DNA of 64,000 nt from Eubacterium sp. (lineage in GTDB: Bacteria > Bacillota > Clostridia > Lachnospirales > Lachnospiraceae). The position numbers and the translations under genes were made by a program. Shown piece by piece: positions 18,101-26,517 of this stretch (the first letter of the stretch is position 1; the number at the start of each line of letters is the position of its first letter). The DNA lies in NCBI GenBank assembly GCA_017475235.1, contig JAFVGA010000006.1:271091-335090 (forward strand). Direction: 5' to 3'. Below the pieces are notes generated by a model. That model saw only the letters and a list, made by a program, of their open reading frames with translations, was not told the origin of the DNA and ran no database searches.

Positions 18101-19157
18101 GACAAAACTGTCCTGTAAAGGTGTACTCATAAGTGTCTTTGTCAAATACAACTAAATCCTTACTTAGGTTATAGTTACCCAAACCACCTTCTGTGTAACA
18201 GTGAATATTGGAAGGTGGTGGCTCTTTGTCAGTTGCTGTAAAGTTGTATGTTACTTCAACTGAGACATTATAGATTTTATCGTAATCAAGATGACATACC
18301 GACTTCAAATCTTTTGTCTTTAAATGGAAACCATCCCAGCCATATGTTTGATAGTTAAACTGGAATCCCTCAATATTTGAAGCGCCAGAGTACGAACCTC
18401 TCATATTACCCCACTCGTTTTGGATTAGTTTGTACTCCCATATGCCGTCTTTGTCGCCGATTTCTTCCACATCTGTTTTGTCCCATCCGTTGTCGTCCTC
18501 GCCTTGATGACTTGACTTATCGTAAATTGTTGCAGGGAATAACTTCTCCATCACTACGCCAGTGTCTTGGAAAGTAGCTTTAGTAATTGTAAGCGATCCT
18601 TTCTGACAACCAGATGACGCGCCTTTGGCAGTCACTCCCATGTCTATCATAAGAATCAAGTCTGATAAACCGTCGCTAGCGAGTTGTCCTGTAAATGTAA
18701 TCTCTCCAGCGGCACTGTTAATCGTGGCTGATTGTTGTGATATCTCGTAAGAACCAAGTCCCCCATAAGACAAAAAATGGATATTCGTGGCATTCGTACC
18801 CGTATGTGTAACTTTAACAGTCACATCATATACGTGGTAAGGTTCTATTCCACAAATATCCTTAATATCTTTTGTTCTTAGATGGAAACCATCCCAGCCA
18901 TATTGTGTTGTTGTAAATGTGAATCCTTCGATTCCAGACGCACCTGAATAATTACCAGCCATATTCTTCCACTGGTTTTGAATTAGTTTGTACTCCCAAA
19001 TGCCCTGAGCGTCTCCACTAGTCTGCACGTCAGTTTGGCACCAAGAAGAACCCACTGTTGCACTAAATGTTCCGTCTGCATTTACCCTCACACAGCCAAT
19101 ATCTACTGATATTATTAACAATGCAACCGAAAGTAAAATCGATAATGCTTTTCTCAT
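15132..19157 (-). CDS. Large multimodular secreted GH16 endo-beta-1,3-glucanase (laminarinase type), 1341 aa
   Basis: A signal peptide (MRKALSILLSVALLIISV...) is followed by two related modules A1 (about 30-200) and A2 (222-395), each with GIWEYKLIQN and YGWDGFHLxTKD; module B1 (405-560); the GH16 catalytic domain (588-843, SDEFNGDELDDSKW to DYVRYYES) with the nucleophile/acid motif E712-I-D714-I-L-E717; modules B2 (855-1002) and B3 (1020-1170), related to B1; an InlB-like repeat (1186-1215, 'GKLFAGWYDD'); and a terminal domain (1234-1341). EIDILE without the extra residue of kappa-carrageenases, together with WPAFWMLG, favours beta-1,3(4)-glucan. A longer frame to 19217 is rejected; AAGGAG fits the ATG at 19157. 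It stands between rpmB and yloU, genes that are often neighbours. Confidence 0.93.
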   Translation of the reverse strand: MRKALSILLSVALLIISVDIGCVRVNADGTFSATVGSSWCQTDVQTSGDAQGIWEYKLIQNQWKNMAGNYSGASGIEGFTFTTTQYGWDGFHLRTKDIKDICGIEPYHVYDVTVKVTHTGTNATNIHFLSYGGLGSYEISQQSATINSAAGEITFTGQLASDGLSDLILMIDMGVTAKGASSGCQKGSLTITKATFQDTGVVMEKLFPATIYDKSSHQGEDDNGWDKTDVEEIGDKDGIWEYKLIQNEWGNMRGSYSGASNIEGFQFNYQTYGWDGFHLKTKDLKSVCHLDYDKIYNVSVEVTYNFTATDKEPPPSNIHCYTEGGLGNYNLSKDLVVFDKDTYEYTFTGQFCPIEENECSLRISMGVDNNFESSGCDKGELVISEFTIQDTGWVPVENDTSSESVGPWGFYALFDAEHPTYGHWAKLSYKTIGTGANYSDTTILVRSRSGWLDAEASWARLKDYASNRLEPGTKTKATIVINSSKATSVIHNDDTGEDNISYLKVGIGDHSELFTLQEGENILETADFKYNDQYSMDISFELDMLEVGTELNIESIDLLNAVEPTEEEQETKVPVLSPDTMNVDESGATWSDEFNGDELDDSKWQIQTGNKAGVNSPINWGNNEKQNYKEENVSVSGGALNIEAKNEHTTIVDENNNSFDYDYTSGRICTRGKFSAGLGYVEARIKLSTAKGLWPAFWMLGEKKMTWPRNGEIDILEQANANDYFQSTVHFYNSSMSSNDEYFTSKNDATAHAKMSNIDFSQYHTYGVNRNGDTVAFYLDRQKVYEYTIENDRRVAPSRYPSSMNNDYYLLLNLAVGGHFTGNQLPEDLPKSMQVDYVRYYESFGQNRIQPDIWTNIGTWDLYNGKDDWCDYAAITYDQDEGTDLEDTKIILKDSPNDDEQDKEYGLGARLSGYTVGKMNGYRPYKAKITLNSTKAGTLITNVEGEEYRLEINEGDNVIYTDEFFHDETLSYTTTSSHDPTDVYFYLGMLPKNTEIEISEVEFEEQPYEWTPVINDEETEVDPWMLKATFSAEDTRWGAMSYKDISDVNDTGKLGDTLIKVRSTSGWDTWDTFAQLSDYMSERTLEHGKQYDLVVTYYSSMTNNTNSHRAIVMANDKSFNLPLVECEDLSDTNRVNVGTFTYNAGASQHVIFKLDMLNKNTCLSIKYIEFVEKNGSGDYDVEPYKQTNTYPKEDGKLFAGWYDDQSFDEVHAKDSGEAYPKFVDEKMLTAKRQWKTDGRAIRFVSSIDVLDYQSAGFAFEGQYGERAIKKQEKEVSKVYKTIKAGNDNISPNNFFADESTYFFTFTIRNMDPNTTSSWTVTPYYVTGDGTKVYGKTSEFTK

Positions 19158-19249
19158 AATCGGTCTCCTTTCGCCTTGTATGTTTGGCTGTTGCCACACA
19201 AAATATGTCAAAAACAAAGGTTAACTATATTCAATTTTCCCACAGTTAT

Positions 19250-19255
19250 ATTATA
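19250..19255 (-). promoter_or_regulatory. Likely -10 box of the GH16 promoter
   Basis: TATAAT with a weak TTCAAA -35 about 18 bases upstream, downstream of the rpmB terminator. It leaves a 5' leader of about 85 bases before the GH16 start. No riboswitch or operator palindrome was recognised in the leader. Confidence 0.55.
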
Positions 19256-19290
19256 CCAATTTTTCCCTGATTTTTGAAGAAAAAGTGATA

Positions 19291-19324
19291 AAAAAAGACT
19301 GTTCCAAAGGGAACAGTCTTTTTT
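19291..19324 (-). terminator. Terminator of rpmB
   Basis: GACTGTTCC (19297-19305) pairs with GGAACAGTC (19310-19318), extended by A6/T6 flanks, giving a strong U-run on the minus strand. Confidence 0.93.
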
Positions 19325-19340
19325 ATTTATTGACGCGAAA

Positions 19341-19526
19341 TTAAGCGCGCTCAACCTTACCAGATTTCAAACACTGTGTACAAACGTACATTCTCTTTGC
19401 GTTTCCATCTGTTTTAACTCTAACTTTTTTGATATTTGATTTCCACATTCTGCTTGATCTTCTGTGTGAATGAGACACAGCTTTACCAAAATGAGCACCC
19501 TTACCGCAAATTTCACATTTAGCCAT
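19341..19526 (-). CDS. rpmB: 50S ribosomal protein L28
   Basis: A 61-residue protein starting [28 protein letters not shown], with CxxC (4-7) and a second CxxC ([12 protein letters not shown]), so it is the zinc-binding (C+) form of L28. AGGAGG precedes the ATG. It is monocistronic, with its own promoter and terminator. Confidence 0.98.
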   Translation of the reverse strand: MAKCEICGKGAHFGKAVSHSHRRSSRMWKSNIKKVRVKTDGNAKRMYVCTQCLKSGKVERA

Positions 19527-19586
19527 AATAGCACCTCCTTTAATAGAATTAAGTCGAACTTACCCATCGACTTTGACACGAGTGGT

Positions 19587-19615
19587 ATTTTATCAAAAGC
19601 CCCTATAAAATGCAA
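19587..19615 (-). promoter_or_regulatory. Promoter of rpmB
   Basis: TTGCAT (19610-19615), 17-base spacer, TAAAAT (19587-19592). The -35 lies just after the metH stop at 19623, and no terminator separates metH from it. Confidence 0.8.
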
Positions 19616-19622
19616 GTACTTT

Positions 19623-21971
19623 TTAATCTAATACTTCTTTGGCGATATCTACTGCCATTTTCGCATCTTTTGAGTAGTAATCGGCGCCAATTTGCTTTGA
19701 ATAATCTTCTGTAAGCACTGCACCACCTACCATTACTTTTACATCATCTAAATCATTTAGTAAGTCTATTGTTTCTTGCATTGCTGGTAGTGTTGTGGTC
19801 ATAAGGGCTGATAGTCCAACTAGCTTAACATCTTCACTCTTAGTGACTTCTACAATCTTTTCCGGAGCCACATCTCTACCTAAATCAATAATCTCATAGC
19901 CATAGTTTTCTAGGATAACTTTCACAATATTCTTTCCAATATCATGAATATCCCCCTTAACTGTGGCAACTATCACTTTGCCCTTGCTCTCCGTCTGCTC
20001 GCCTGTGTTTGCTAGATGTGTTTTTATTACATCAAAACAATCCTTTGCAGTATCGGCAGCCATAATAAGCTGTGGCAAGAACAATGTGCCTTTCTCGAAC
20101 TCTTCTCCTATCTTATCTAATGAAGGAATCAAGTATTCATTTATGATTTCCATCGGAGTGATGGTTTCAAGCAACTCTTTTGTGACATTAACAGCCTTTT
20201 CAGACATTCCCTTCTGCATTGCATAGAGAATTGCCTCTTTTGGATCTGCAATTGTCTCTGAAGCCTTATCATCATCTTCTTCGGTCTCGATATTTGCGTA
20301 TTCGAAGAAGTCAAAGTTATCTATATCAATCTCTTCTAGCGAATCATAGTTTTTAACTGTATCAGTCATTGCTGGAATATTTGGATTGATGATTGGCAAA
20401 TCAAGTCCAGAATTTAGAGCCATATGCAAGAATATCTGGTTAACTCTAGGTCTGTTAGGCATACCAAACGAAACGTTTGAGACACCAAGCACTGTCCTTA
20501 GTCCAAACTCATCTTTCACATGTTTGAGAGCTCTTAATGTATCCTTTGCAGCGTTCTGATCTGTGGCAACTGTCATTGTAAGGCAGTCGATAATTATATC
20601 TTCTTTTGGAATGCCATAAGACAATGCCTTATCCATTATCTTTTCAGCAATGTTAATTCTATCTTCCACAGTCTTTGGAATACCGTTTGAATCAAGTGTC
20701 AAACCGATAACCGATGCGCCATACTTTTTAACAATTGGCAAGATGCTATCTAGCACTTCATCATCGCCGTTCACTGAGTTTACAATTGGTTTTCCGTTAT
20801 AGACTCTTAAGCCAGCCTCAATAGCTTCTGGGTCAGATGAATCGATTTGAAGTGGCACATCTACTACCGCCTGTAAAGCCTTGATAGTTTTAATCATCAT
20901 CTCAGGCTCATCAATCTCAGGTAGTCCAACATTCACGTCCAAAATGTCAGCGCCTGCGTCCACCTGCTCAATAGCCTGCGACAAAATATAATTCATATCC
21001 TGTTCGATAAGAGCTTGCTTAAATCTTTTCTTTCCTGTTGGGTTAATCCTCTCACCGATAATCTTTGGTGCATCAACCTTAACAGTTTTTGTTGGCGAGC
21101 AAACATTTAAAGTCTTTTCGCTCTCTTCTTTTTCAACTTGCACATCGTCCAATATGCTTGCAATCTCTTTTATATAATCAGGTGTAGTTCCACAGCATCC
21201 GCCAAAGACCTTAACACCCATCTTTCTCATTTCTTTGTAGTGTTTAGCAAAATCTTCTGGTTTAAGACTATATTCATTTGTGACGGGATCAGGTAGTCCA
21301 GCGTTAGCCTTGACTATAACTGGAACGCTTACTTCACCCACTATCTCTTCAACTATAGGAAGTAGCTCTTTTGGTCCAAGTGAACAGTTAACACCCAAGG
21401 CATCCACTCCCAAACCTTCAAGCGTGTGACACATTGATGCAATGCTTACGCCAGTGAATGTTCTTCTGTTTTCCTCAAATGTCATTGTGACAAATACTGG
21501 TTTATCACTGTTTTCTTTTGCTGCCAAAACCGCAGCCTTAGTCTCGAGAAGATCCGTCATTGTTTCAACTACAATCAAGTCAGCATCTTTTCCAGCTAAC
21601 ACTTCTTCTTTGAAGATGTCGTATGCTTCCTCAAAACTTAAATCACCAAGTGGCTCAAGTAGTTTTCCAATTGGTCCAATATCAAGTGCTACCTTGGCAC
21701 CAGATTGTTTTGCATTATTAACAGCAGCACCAATCAGTTCATCTACACTGTATCCAGCATCTTTCATCTTATATCTGTTGGCACCAAAAGTATTCGCATA
21801 CACGACCTGCGCACCAGCGTCCACGTATGCTTTATGAATACTAGAAATAAGCTCTGGCTTTTCAATGTTCAAAACTTCTGGCAAAGTGTCTCCCATCTCG
21901 CCACTTTTTTGAAGCATCGTTCCCATCGCTCCATCTAGCAATATGTAGTTTTGATTTAATAAATCAATCAT
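19623..21971 (-). CDS. metH: Cobalamin-dependent methionine synthase lacking the activation domain (782 aa)
   Basis: Three MetH modules are present in order: the homocysteine/Zn domain (about 1-300; NCSLGP and FGGCCGTTP supply the Zn Cys), the methyltetrahydrofolate/pterin domain (about 310-580; GERINPTGKKRF), and the B12-binding domain (about 590-782; GDIHDIGKNI with His676 as lower cobalt ligand). The fourth, AdoMet-dependent reactivation domain is missing here and is encoded by the next gene upstream. A start at TTG 21983 is possible, but ATG 21971 overlaps the preceding stop and fits coupled translation. It makes methionine from homocysteine with methyl-THF from MetF. Confidence 0.96.
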   Translation of the reverse strand: MIDLLNQNYILLDGAMGTMLQKSGEMGDTLPEVLNIEKPELISSIHKAYVDAGAQVVYANTFGANRYKMKDAGYSVDELIGAAVNNAKQSGAKVALDIGPIGKLLEPLGDLSFEEAYDIFKEEVLAGKDADLIVVETMTDLLETKAAVLAAKENSDKPVFVTMTFEENRRTFTGVSIASMCHTLEGLGVDALGVNCSLGPKELLPIVEEIVGEVSVPVIVKANAGLPDPVTNEYSLKPEDFAKHYKEMRKMGVKVFGGCCGTTPDYIKEIASILDDVQVEKEESEKTLNVCSPTKTVKVDAPKIIGERINPTGKKRFKQALIEQDMNYILSQAIEQVDAGADILDVNVGLPEIDEPEMMIKTIKALQAVVDVPLQIDSSDPEAIEAGLRVYNGKPIVNSVNGDDEVLDSILPIVKKYGASVIGLTLDSNGIPKTVEDRINIAEKIMDKALSYGIPKEDIIIDCLTMTVATDQNAAKDTLRALKHVKDEFGLRTVLGVSNVSFGMPNRPRVNQIFLHMALNSGLDLPIINPNIPAMTDTVKNYDSLEEIDIDNFDFFEYANIETEEDDDKASETIADPKEAILYAMQKGMSEKAVNVTKELLETITPMEIINEYLIPSLDKIGEEFEKGTLFLPQLIMAADTAKDCFDVIKTHLANTGEQTESKGKVIVATVKGDIHDIGKNIVKVILENYGYEIIDLGRDVAPEKIVEVTKSEDVKLVGLSALMTTTLPAMQETIDLLNDLDDVKVMVGGAVLTEDYSKQIGADYYSKDAKMAVDIAKEVLD

Positions 21972-22548
21972 CTTTAATTCCAATCAGACATGTAACTGAT
22001 TTTGTAGGCATAAGCATCGAAGCCTCATTCACATGCACTCCCACTTGCCTACTTGCATCCAACATATCTAAAAATTCTTTTTGTTTTGTAATAGGAAAGT
22101 CTCCATAACCTAGTCCGTATCTAAAAGTCTTGTCCGCGTCGAAGTCCTTCATAATGATTTCTTCGGCGTGGTCGCAAGCTTTCTCAACAAGGTATGAAGC
22201 CATATTGTCAATCATCATAGCCTCAGCCATTGAAGTGATTTGTTTCTTTCGAATCAAGTTATCAACTTCGCCGCCAAGTGTTGTGCAAAAGCAAACGCAT
22301 TTGCAACATCCATCTAAATGCTCTTTTATAGTCACGCCCTCAAGTTCGAAGCCCGAGTCTTTCATTTCTTCGTGGCAATAATCAAATACTCTGTAGACGA
22401 AACAAGCATTGATGGCGTTCTTTAATTCTTTTTCACATACTAAAAGAAGTTCTTTTACACTTTCGTCTAAAGATTCATTTTCATATCCTAGAGTTTTAAG
22501 AACTTCTTTGTAATCATTTTCAGTTATTTCAATAGTATGTTTATTCAT
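21964..22548 (-). CDS. MetH reactivation-domain protein encoded separately (194 aa)
   Basis: The C-terminal part (RYGLGYGDFPITKQ... 'VHVNEASMLMPTKSVTCLIGI') matches the AdoMet-binding activation domain that forms the last quarter of E. coli MetH, including the Rx-x-GYG and 'MxPxKSV' elements. It should re-methylate oxidised cob(II)alamin on MetH. It lies one base after metF and overlaps metH by eight bases, which supports a split methionine synthase. Upstream ribosome site is weak (GAAG), in line with translational coupling. Confidence 0.88.
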   Translation of the reverse strand: MNKHTIEITENDYKEVLKTLGYENESLDESVKELLLVCEKELKNAINACFVYRVFDYCHEEMKDSGFELEGVTIKEHLDGCCKCVCFCTTLGGEVDNLIRKKQITSMAEAMMIDNMASYLVEKACDHAEEIIMKDFDADKTFRYGLGYGDFPITKQKEFLDMLDASRQVGVHVNEASMLMPTKSVTCLIGIKDD

Positions 22549-22549
22549 T

Positions 22550-23422
22550 TTATTTAAACTTCATTATATTGTTAACGGCCTCAGTGATTTTTCTAGCAAC
22601 GTAAGCGTCGTTCATCGTGTAAATATGAACTCCATCCACTCCGTTTGCTACCAAGTCCATTATTTGATCTATCGCATATGAAATACCTGCATCTCTCATC
22701 GCCATCTTATCATCGCCGAATCTCTGCAATAACTTAGATAATTTGGCAGGAATACTTGCACCACACATTGAAACCATTCTCTCGATTTGACTCTTGTTTG
22801 TGACAGGCATAATTCCAGCTTCAACCGGAACATCAATACCTGCACCTCTAGCCTCATCCATAAACTCATAGAAAGAATTGTTATCAAAGAATAACTGTGA
22901 AATAAGATGACTTGCACCCGCATCCACTTTCTTCTTTAGATTTGAAACGTCAGTCTGTAGGTCTTCTGCTTCCTGATGAACCTCAGGATAGCATGCACCT
23001 GTTATTTCAAATCCCATATCTTTACTCATAATGTATTCAGTAAGTTCTGATGCATATTTGAAATCGTGCTCTATCTCACGGTTTGGATCAACATCTCCGC
23101 GTAGAGCAAGGATGTTTTTAACACCGTTTGCATTTAACTCATCCAATATTTTATCAACAGATTCTTTTGTGTTGTAAAGACATGACAAATGAGCAATGGT
23201 CTCTATTCCATATTCGTTTTTAATAAGAGAACATAAATCAGCTGTACTTACGCCGTTTATTCCGCTCCCACCTGCACCATAAGTCACACTGATAAAATCA
23301 GGGTTTAACTCCTTAAGATCTTTGAGAGTATCATAGATTGTTTCAACTCCACTCTCTTTCTTTGGTGGAAACACTTCAAACGAGAAGACAGTCTTGTCCT
23401 CAAACAGTTCCACTATGCTCAT
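22550..23422 (-). CDS. metF: Methylenetetrahydrofolate reductase
   Basis: A 290-residue TIM barrel with the MetF signature FSFEVFPPKKE near the N-terminus, 'DFISVTYGAGGSG', 'ILALRGDVDPN' and 'ISQLFFDNNSFYEF'. It reduces 5,10-methylene-THF to 5-methyl-THF for MetH encoded two genes on. Its start overlaps the ytfJ stop as TAATG, so it is translationally coupled. Confidence 0.97.
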   Translation of the reverse strand: MSIVELFEDKTVFSFEVFPPKKESGVETIYDTLKDLKELNPDFISVTYGAGGSGINGVSTADLCSLIKNEYGIETIAHLSCLYNTKESVDKILDELNANGVKNILALRGDVDPNREIEHDFKYASELTEYIMSKDMGFEITGACYPEVHQEAEDLQTDVSNLKKKVDAGASHLISQLFFDNNSFYEFMDEARGAGIDVPVEAGIMPVTNKSQIERMVSMCGASIPAKLSKLLQRFGDDKMAMRDAGISYAIDQIMDLVANGVDGVHIYTMNDAYVARKITEAVNNIMKFK

Positions 23423-23805
23423 TAATCTTCTTCTACCGTTTCCTCTTCTTTTTTGTCCTTTTTGGTAAACTTATCACCAAACTTGTCAACAACGTCCGGT
23501 ACAATATCAAGAATCTTTGACATTCCATCTGCATCTTTGACGCTGATGATTTTTGAAGAACCTTTTTTAAGAACTAAAACAGCATTAGGTGTAATCTTTC
23601 CACCTACACCACCAGTTCCATTTTCACCTTTTGAGAACATTCCAATTCCCATTCCAAATGAAACATCAGCTAATGGCAAAAGAATGGTGTCGCCAATTTT
23701 AATAGGCTCACCAACAACTGATTTAGTTGTTATAAAATGTTCCATAGCTTCCACTAATTCTTCTGTGGTTTTCTTAGTGGCTTTCTTTGTATTTTTGTCT
23801 GCCAT
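23422..23805 (-). CDS. GerW/YtfJ family sporulation-type protein (127 aa)
   Basis: The core 'GEPIKIGDTILLPLADVSFGMG' followed by GTGGVGGKITPNAVLV is the Spore_YtfJ (GerW) pattern; the C-terminus is a run of Lys/Glu. In Bacillus it is a spore protein needed for germination in some conditions, and it is paired with ytfI (DUF2953), as here. Its presence suggests, but does not prove, a spore-forming ancestry. AGGAGG precedes the ATG. Confidence 0.92.
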   Translation of the reverse strand: MADKNTKKATKKTTEELVEAMEHFITTKSVVGEPIKIGDTILLPLADVSFGMGIGMFSKGENGTGGVGGKITPNAVLVLKKGSSKIISVKDADGMSKILDIVPDVVDKFGDKFTKKDKKEEETVEED

Positions 23806-23831
23806 AATGAGACCTCCTATTTATTAAAAAC

Positions 23832-24875
23832 TTAATCGTTTTTCTTGCTATTAATAAACTTCATTGTTTTTCTTATATCTGGATCAAGCATAAACTTGAT
23901 GAAGTAGTAAACCAAAACTACTACTTTTATATGTCCTTTGTATTCTAGTCTAGCATCTATCGTTTCTTTGTCAAAGTAAGGAATCACTTCAACATCCTCT
24001 GGATCTATGCCAAGCATATCGTAGGCAAATGCTATACCGCCTAATGCCTGTCCCGTCAAATGTGGTTCCTCAAAACCAAACTCTATCTTGCCAGTAATCT
24101 TATTTGGAAAGACATGTTTGACTACCTCCTTAACAATGTCCATCATCTTACTAAATGCTTTTCTAGTAGACTTTCTATTAATAAAATCAATGTACTCTTT
24201 AAACTTCTCTAGAATCACCTGGATTTTTTTCATTGCAGTTTCAACTGCTTTAACACTTCTAGCAAGTGCATCTAAGGTTCTAGATTTTGTTTTGATAGCC
24301 TTAATCTTAATCTTCCTCGACAAAGGCTTCTTAACTTTAGGCTTTTCTAGCTTTTTCTTTCTTCTGAATTTCTTTTTGAGTTTTACTCTCCAGTTATCTT
24401 TGATACCAGTATCAATATCCTCCATATCTGGAACATCTATTTCTGGATAATCAACTGAAGAAAACTTAGGATCTAATAACTCCCTATCACTAAAGCCTGT
24501 ATCATCATCCACCAAGTTAACCAGGTATTCGTCTGATTCTTTGCCGTAGATGGCTTCTAGTACTAATTCATTTTCATATGATATTTCTGCTTTAGGTGGC
24601 TTATATTCTTCTCTTGGCTTTTTCTCTTTTTCTTTTAAGATGTTTATTCCAAAAATCTTAAGCGACTTAGTTAGTTTGTCGTTTTCATAATCAACATTGA
24701 ATCTGACTGGAAATCCTAACCAATGTGCACCCAGGTGAGTTTTGAATTCTTCGTCGCTGTAGTGAAGATTACCCTTATAGAAAATTGGCACGAACAAAAC
24801 AAGCAGTACTATTCCTAGTATCACTAGCAATATTATTCCTATTATTTTTAGTATTAATAGTAAAACGCTTAACAT
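23832..24875 (-). CDS. DUF2953 (YtfI-like) membrane protein (347 aa)
   Basis: An N-terminal membrane helix (about 4-30), a DUF2953-type N-lobe (SDEEFKTHLGAHWLGFPVRF), a long Lys/Arg-rich middle (about 105-200), and a C-terminal part with 'GKIEFGFEEPHLTGQALGGIAFAY' typical of the family. Function unknown. It lies 26 bases before ytfJ, the same pair as Bacillus ytfI-ytfJ. Confidence 0.85.
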   Translation of the reverse strand: MLSVLLLILKIIGIILLVILGIVLLVLFVPIFYKGNLHYSDEEFKTHLGAHWLGFPVRFNVDYENDKLTKSLKIFGINILKEKEKKPREEYKPPKAEISYENELVLEAIYGKESDEYLVNLVDDDTGFSDRELLDPKFSSVDYPEIDVPDMEDIDTGIKDNWRVKLKKKFRRKKKLEKPKVKKPLSRKIKIKAIKTKSRTLDALARSVKAVETAMKKIQVILEKFKEYIDFINRKSTRKAFSKMMDIVKEVVKHVFPNKITGKIEFGFEEPHLTGQALGGIAFAYDMLGIDPEDVEVIPYFDKETIDARLEYKGHIKVVVLVYYFIKFMLDPDIRKTMKFINSKKND

Positions 24876-24883
24876 TTGTCCTC

Positions 24884-25234
24884 TTATCTATATTTGATAA
24901 TTTTTATATCGTTTTTCTTCGCTTCTCTATCCAAAATAAAATCTCTTACATTAACAGTGTCTGTCTGTCGGAAGCAATCAACAATAATTCTGCACATAAG
25001 TTCATTTGCCTCTTCACGTCCTTTGGCGAGGCCGACTATAAAGAAGTCTTGTCTCTTGTAGTACTTTTGTTTTAGTACTTCAAACGGGAATGTTTCTAGA
25101 ATGTCTCGATTATTGCGCGGCAAAACAATAACAAATGTTGTTGGTGATAATTTGCCTTCATTAATCTTATATATGAGTTTGTTTTTCTTCTTGGCTATCT
25201 TCTCGCCAAGATACAAATCATAATACCATTCCAT
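24884..25234 (-). CDS. Conserved-looking hypothetical protein (116 aa)
   Basis: I do not recognise a named family. The protein starts MEWYYDLYLGEKIAKKKNKL, has no signal peptide or membrane helix, and contains a mixed alpha/beta core (TTFVIVLPRNNRD..., DFFIVGLAKGREEANELM). It lies nine bases after lysA and eight before the DUF2953 gene, so it is a genuine operon member. Base composition is like its neighbours. Confidence 0.75.
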   Translation of the reverse strand: MEWYYDLYLGEKIAKKKNKLIYKINEGKLSPTTFVIVLPRNNRDILETFPFEVLKQKYYKRQDFFIVGLAKGREEANELMCRIIVDCFRQTDTVNVRDFILDREAKKNDIKIIKYR

Positions 25235-25243
25235 AATTAATTC

Positions 25244-26500
25244 CTATTTCATAATATCTGAAAAGTCGAATGTTGCAAAGTAATCTTCTGGAGTCTCTGC
25301 TCTTCTAATTAATTCAACCGAACCGTCCTCTTTCAAAAGTAGTTCTGCTGATTTAAGTCTACCATTATAATTATAACCCATTGCGAAGCCGTGAGCACCT
25401 GTATCGTGAATATAAATTAGATCACCTTTTTCAATCCTTGGTAGATGTCTGTCCACTGCAAACTTATCATTGTTCTCGCAAAGCGAACCAACAATGTCAT
25501 ACATATGATTGCAAGGTGCATCTTCTTTGCCCATAACTGTCACATGGTGATATGCGTTATACATAGCTGGACGCATCAAGTTAACTGCACAAGCATCCAC
25601 GCCAATATACTCTTTGTAAATATGTTTCTCGTGAACTGCTTTTGTTACAAGCGCACCGTATGGTCCCATCATAAAACGACCCATCTCTGTGTAGATAGCT
25701 ACATCATCCATTCCTTCTGGAACAAGGATTTCTTCGTAGACTTGTCTTACGCCTTCGCCGATGGCCATGATGTCGTTTGGCTCCTGATCTGGTGTATATG
25801 GAATTCCAACACCACCCGATAGATTCACAAATGCGATATGAACGTCGCACTCGTTCTTCAAATCAACTGCTAGTTTGAAAATATCTCTAGCAAGCATTGG
25901 ATAGTACTCGTTTGTAACTGTGTTACTTGCAAGGAACGCGTGCACGCCAAAGTGCTTAACGCCCTTCTCTTTTAGAATCTTGAATGCTTCAACAATCTGG
26001 TTTGGAGTCATTCCGTATTTTGCATCGCCTGGGTTATCCATGATTCCGTTGCAGACTTCGTACACTCCGCCTGGATTGTATCTACAGCATACAGTTTCAG
26101 GAATACCACACTCTGCTTCCATATCTTCTATTAAAGTAATGTCGTCTAGGTTAATGATTCCACCTAGTGCATTACAATATCTAAACTCGCCCTCTGGAGT
26201 CTCATTAGATGAGTACATGATTTCGTCACCGTGGAAGCCAAGCTTTTCTGCAATCATGAGCTCAGTTTCTGATGAACAGTCAACGCCACAACCTGCTTCT
26301 TTAAGTTTCTGAATAATAAATGGATTTGGTGTTGCCTTCACTGCGAAGTACTCTCTAAATCCTTTATTCCAAGCGAACGCCTCGTTTACTTTTCTGGCAT
26401 TCTCCATAAACCCTTTCTCATCGTAGATGTGAAATGGTGTTGGATATTCTTTAACAATTTCTTGTAACTGTTCTAAAGTTACAAAAGGTTTCTTTTCCAT
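25244..26500 (-). CDS. lysA: Diaminopimelate decarboxylase
   Basis: A 418-residue fold-III PLP enzyme. YFAVKATPNP carries the PLP Lys (K55); 'HAFLASNT', 'VNLSGGVGIPY' and 'VGSLCENNDKF' (active-site Cys) follow. It decarboxylates meso-DAP to lysine. dapA and dapB are elsewhere in the window (53.2-54.9 kb), and only dapA is seen to have the lysine riboswitch. GAGG precedes the ATG; malQ ends 17 bases upstream. Confidence 0.95.
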   Translation of the reverse strand: MEKKPFVTLEQLQEIVKEYPTPFHIYDEKGFMENARKVNEAFAWNKGFREYFAVKATPNPFIIQKLKEAGCGVDCSSETELMIAEKLGFHGDEIMYSSNETPEGEFRYCNALGGIINLDDITLIEDMEAECGIPETVCCRYNPGGVYEVCNGIMDNPGDAKYGMTPNQIVEAFKILKEKGVKHFGVHAFLASNTVTNEYYPMLARDIFKLAVDLKNECDVHIAFVNLSGGVGIPYTPDQEPNDIMAIGEGVRQVYEEILVPEGMDDVAIYTEMGRFMMGPYGALVTKAVHEKHIYKEYIGVDACAVNLMRPAMYNAYHHVTVMGKEDAPCNHMYDIVGSLCENNDKFAVDRHLPRIEKGDLIYIHDTGAHGFAMGYNYNGRLKSAELLLKEDGSVELIRRAETPEDYFATFDFSDIMK

Positions 26501-26517
26501 TTAACTTTCCTCTCTAT

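Noticed and set aside
19158-19217. N-terminal extension of the GH16 protein
   Set aside because: It precedes the signal peptide and lies where the ribosome site AAGGAG for ATG 19157 stands.
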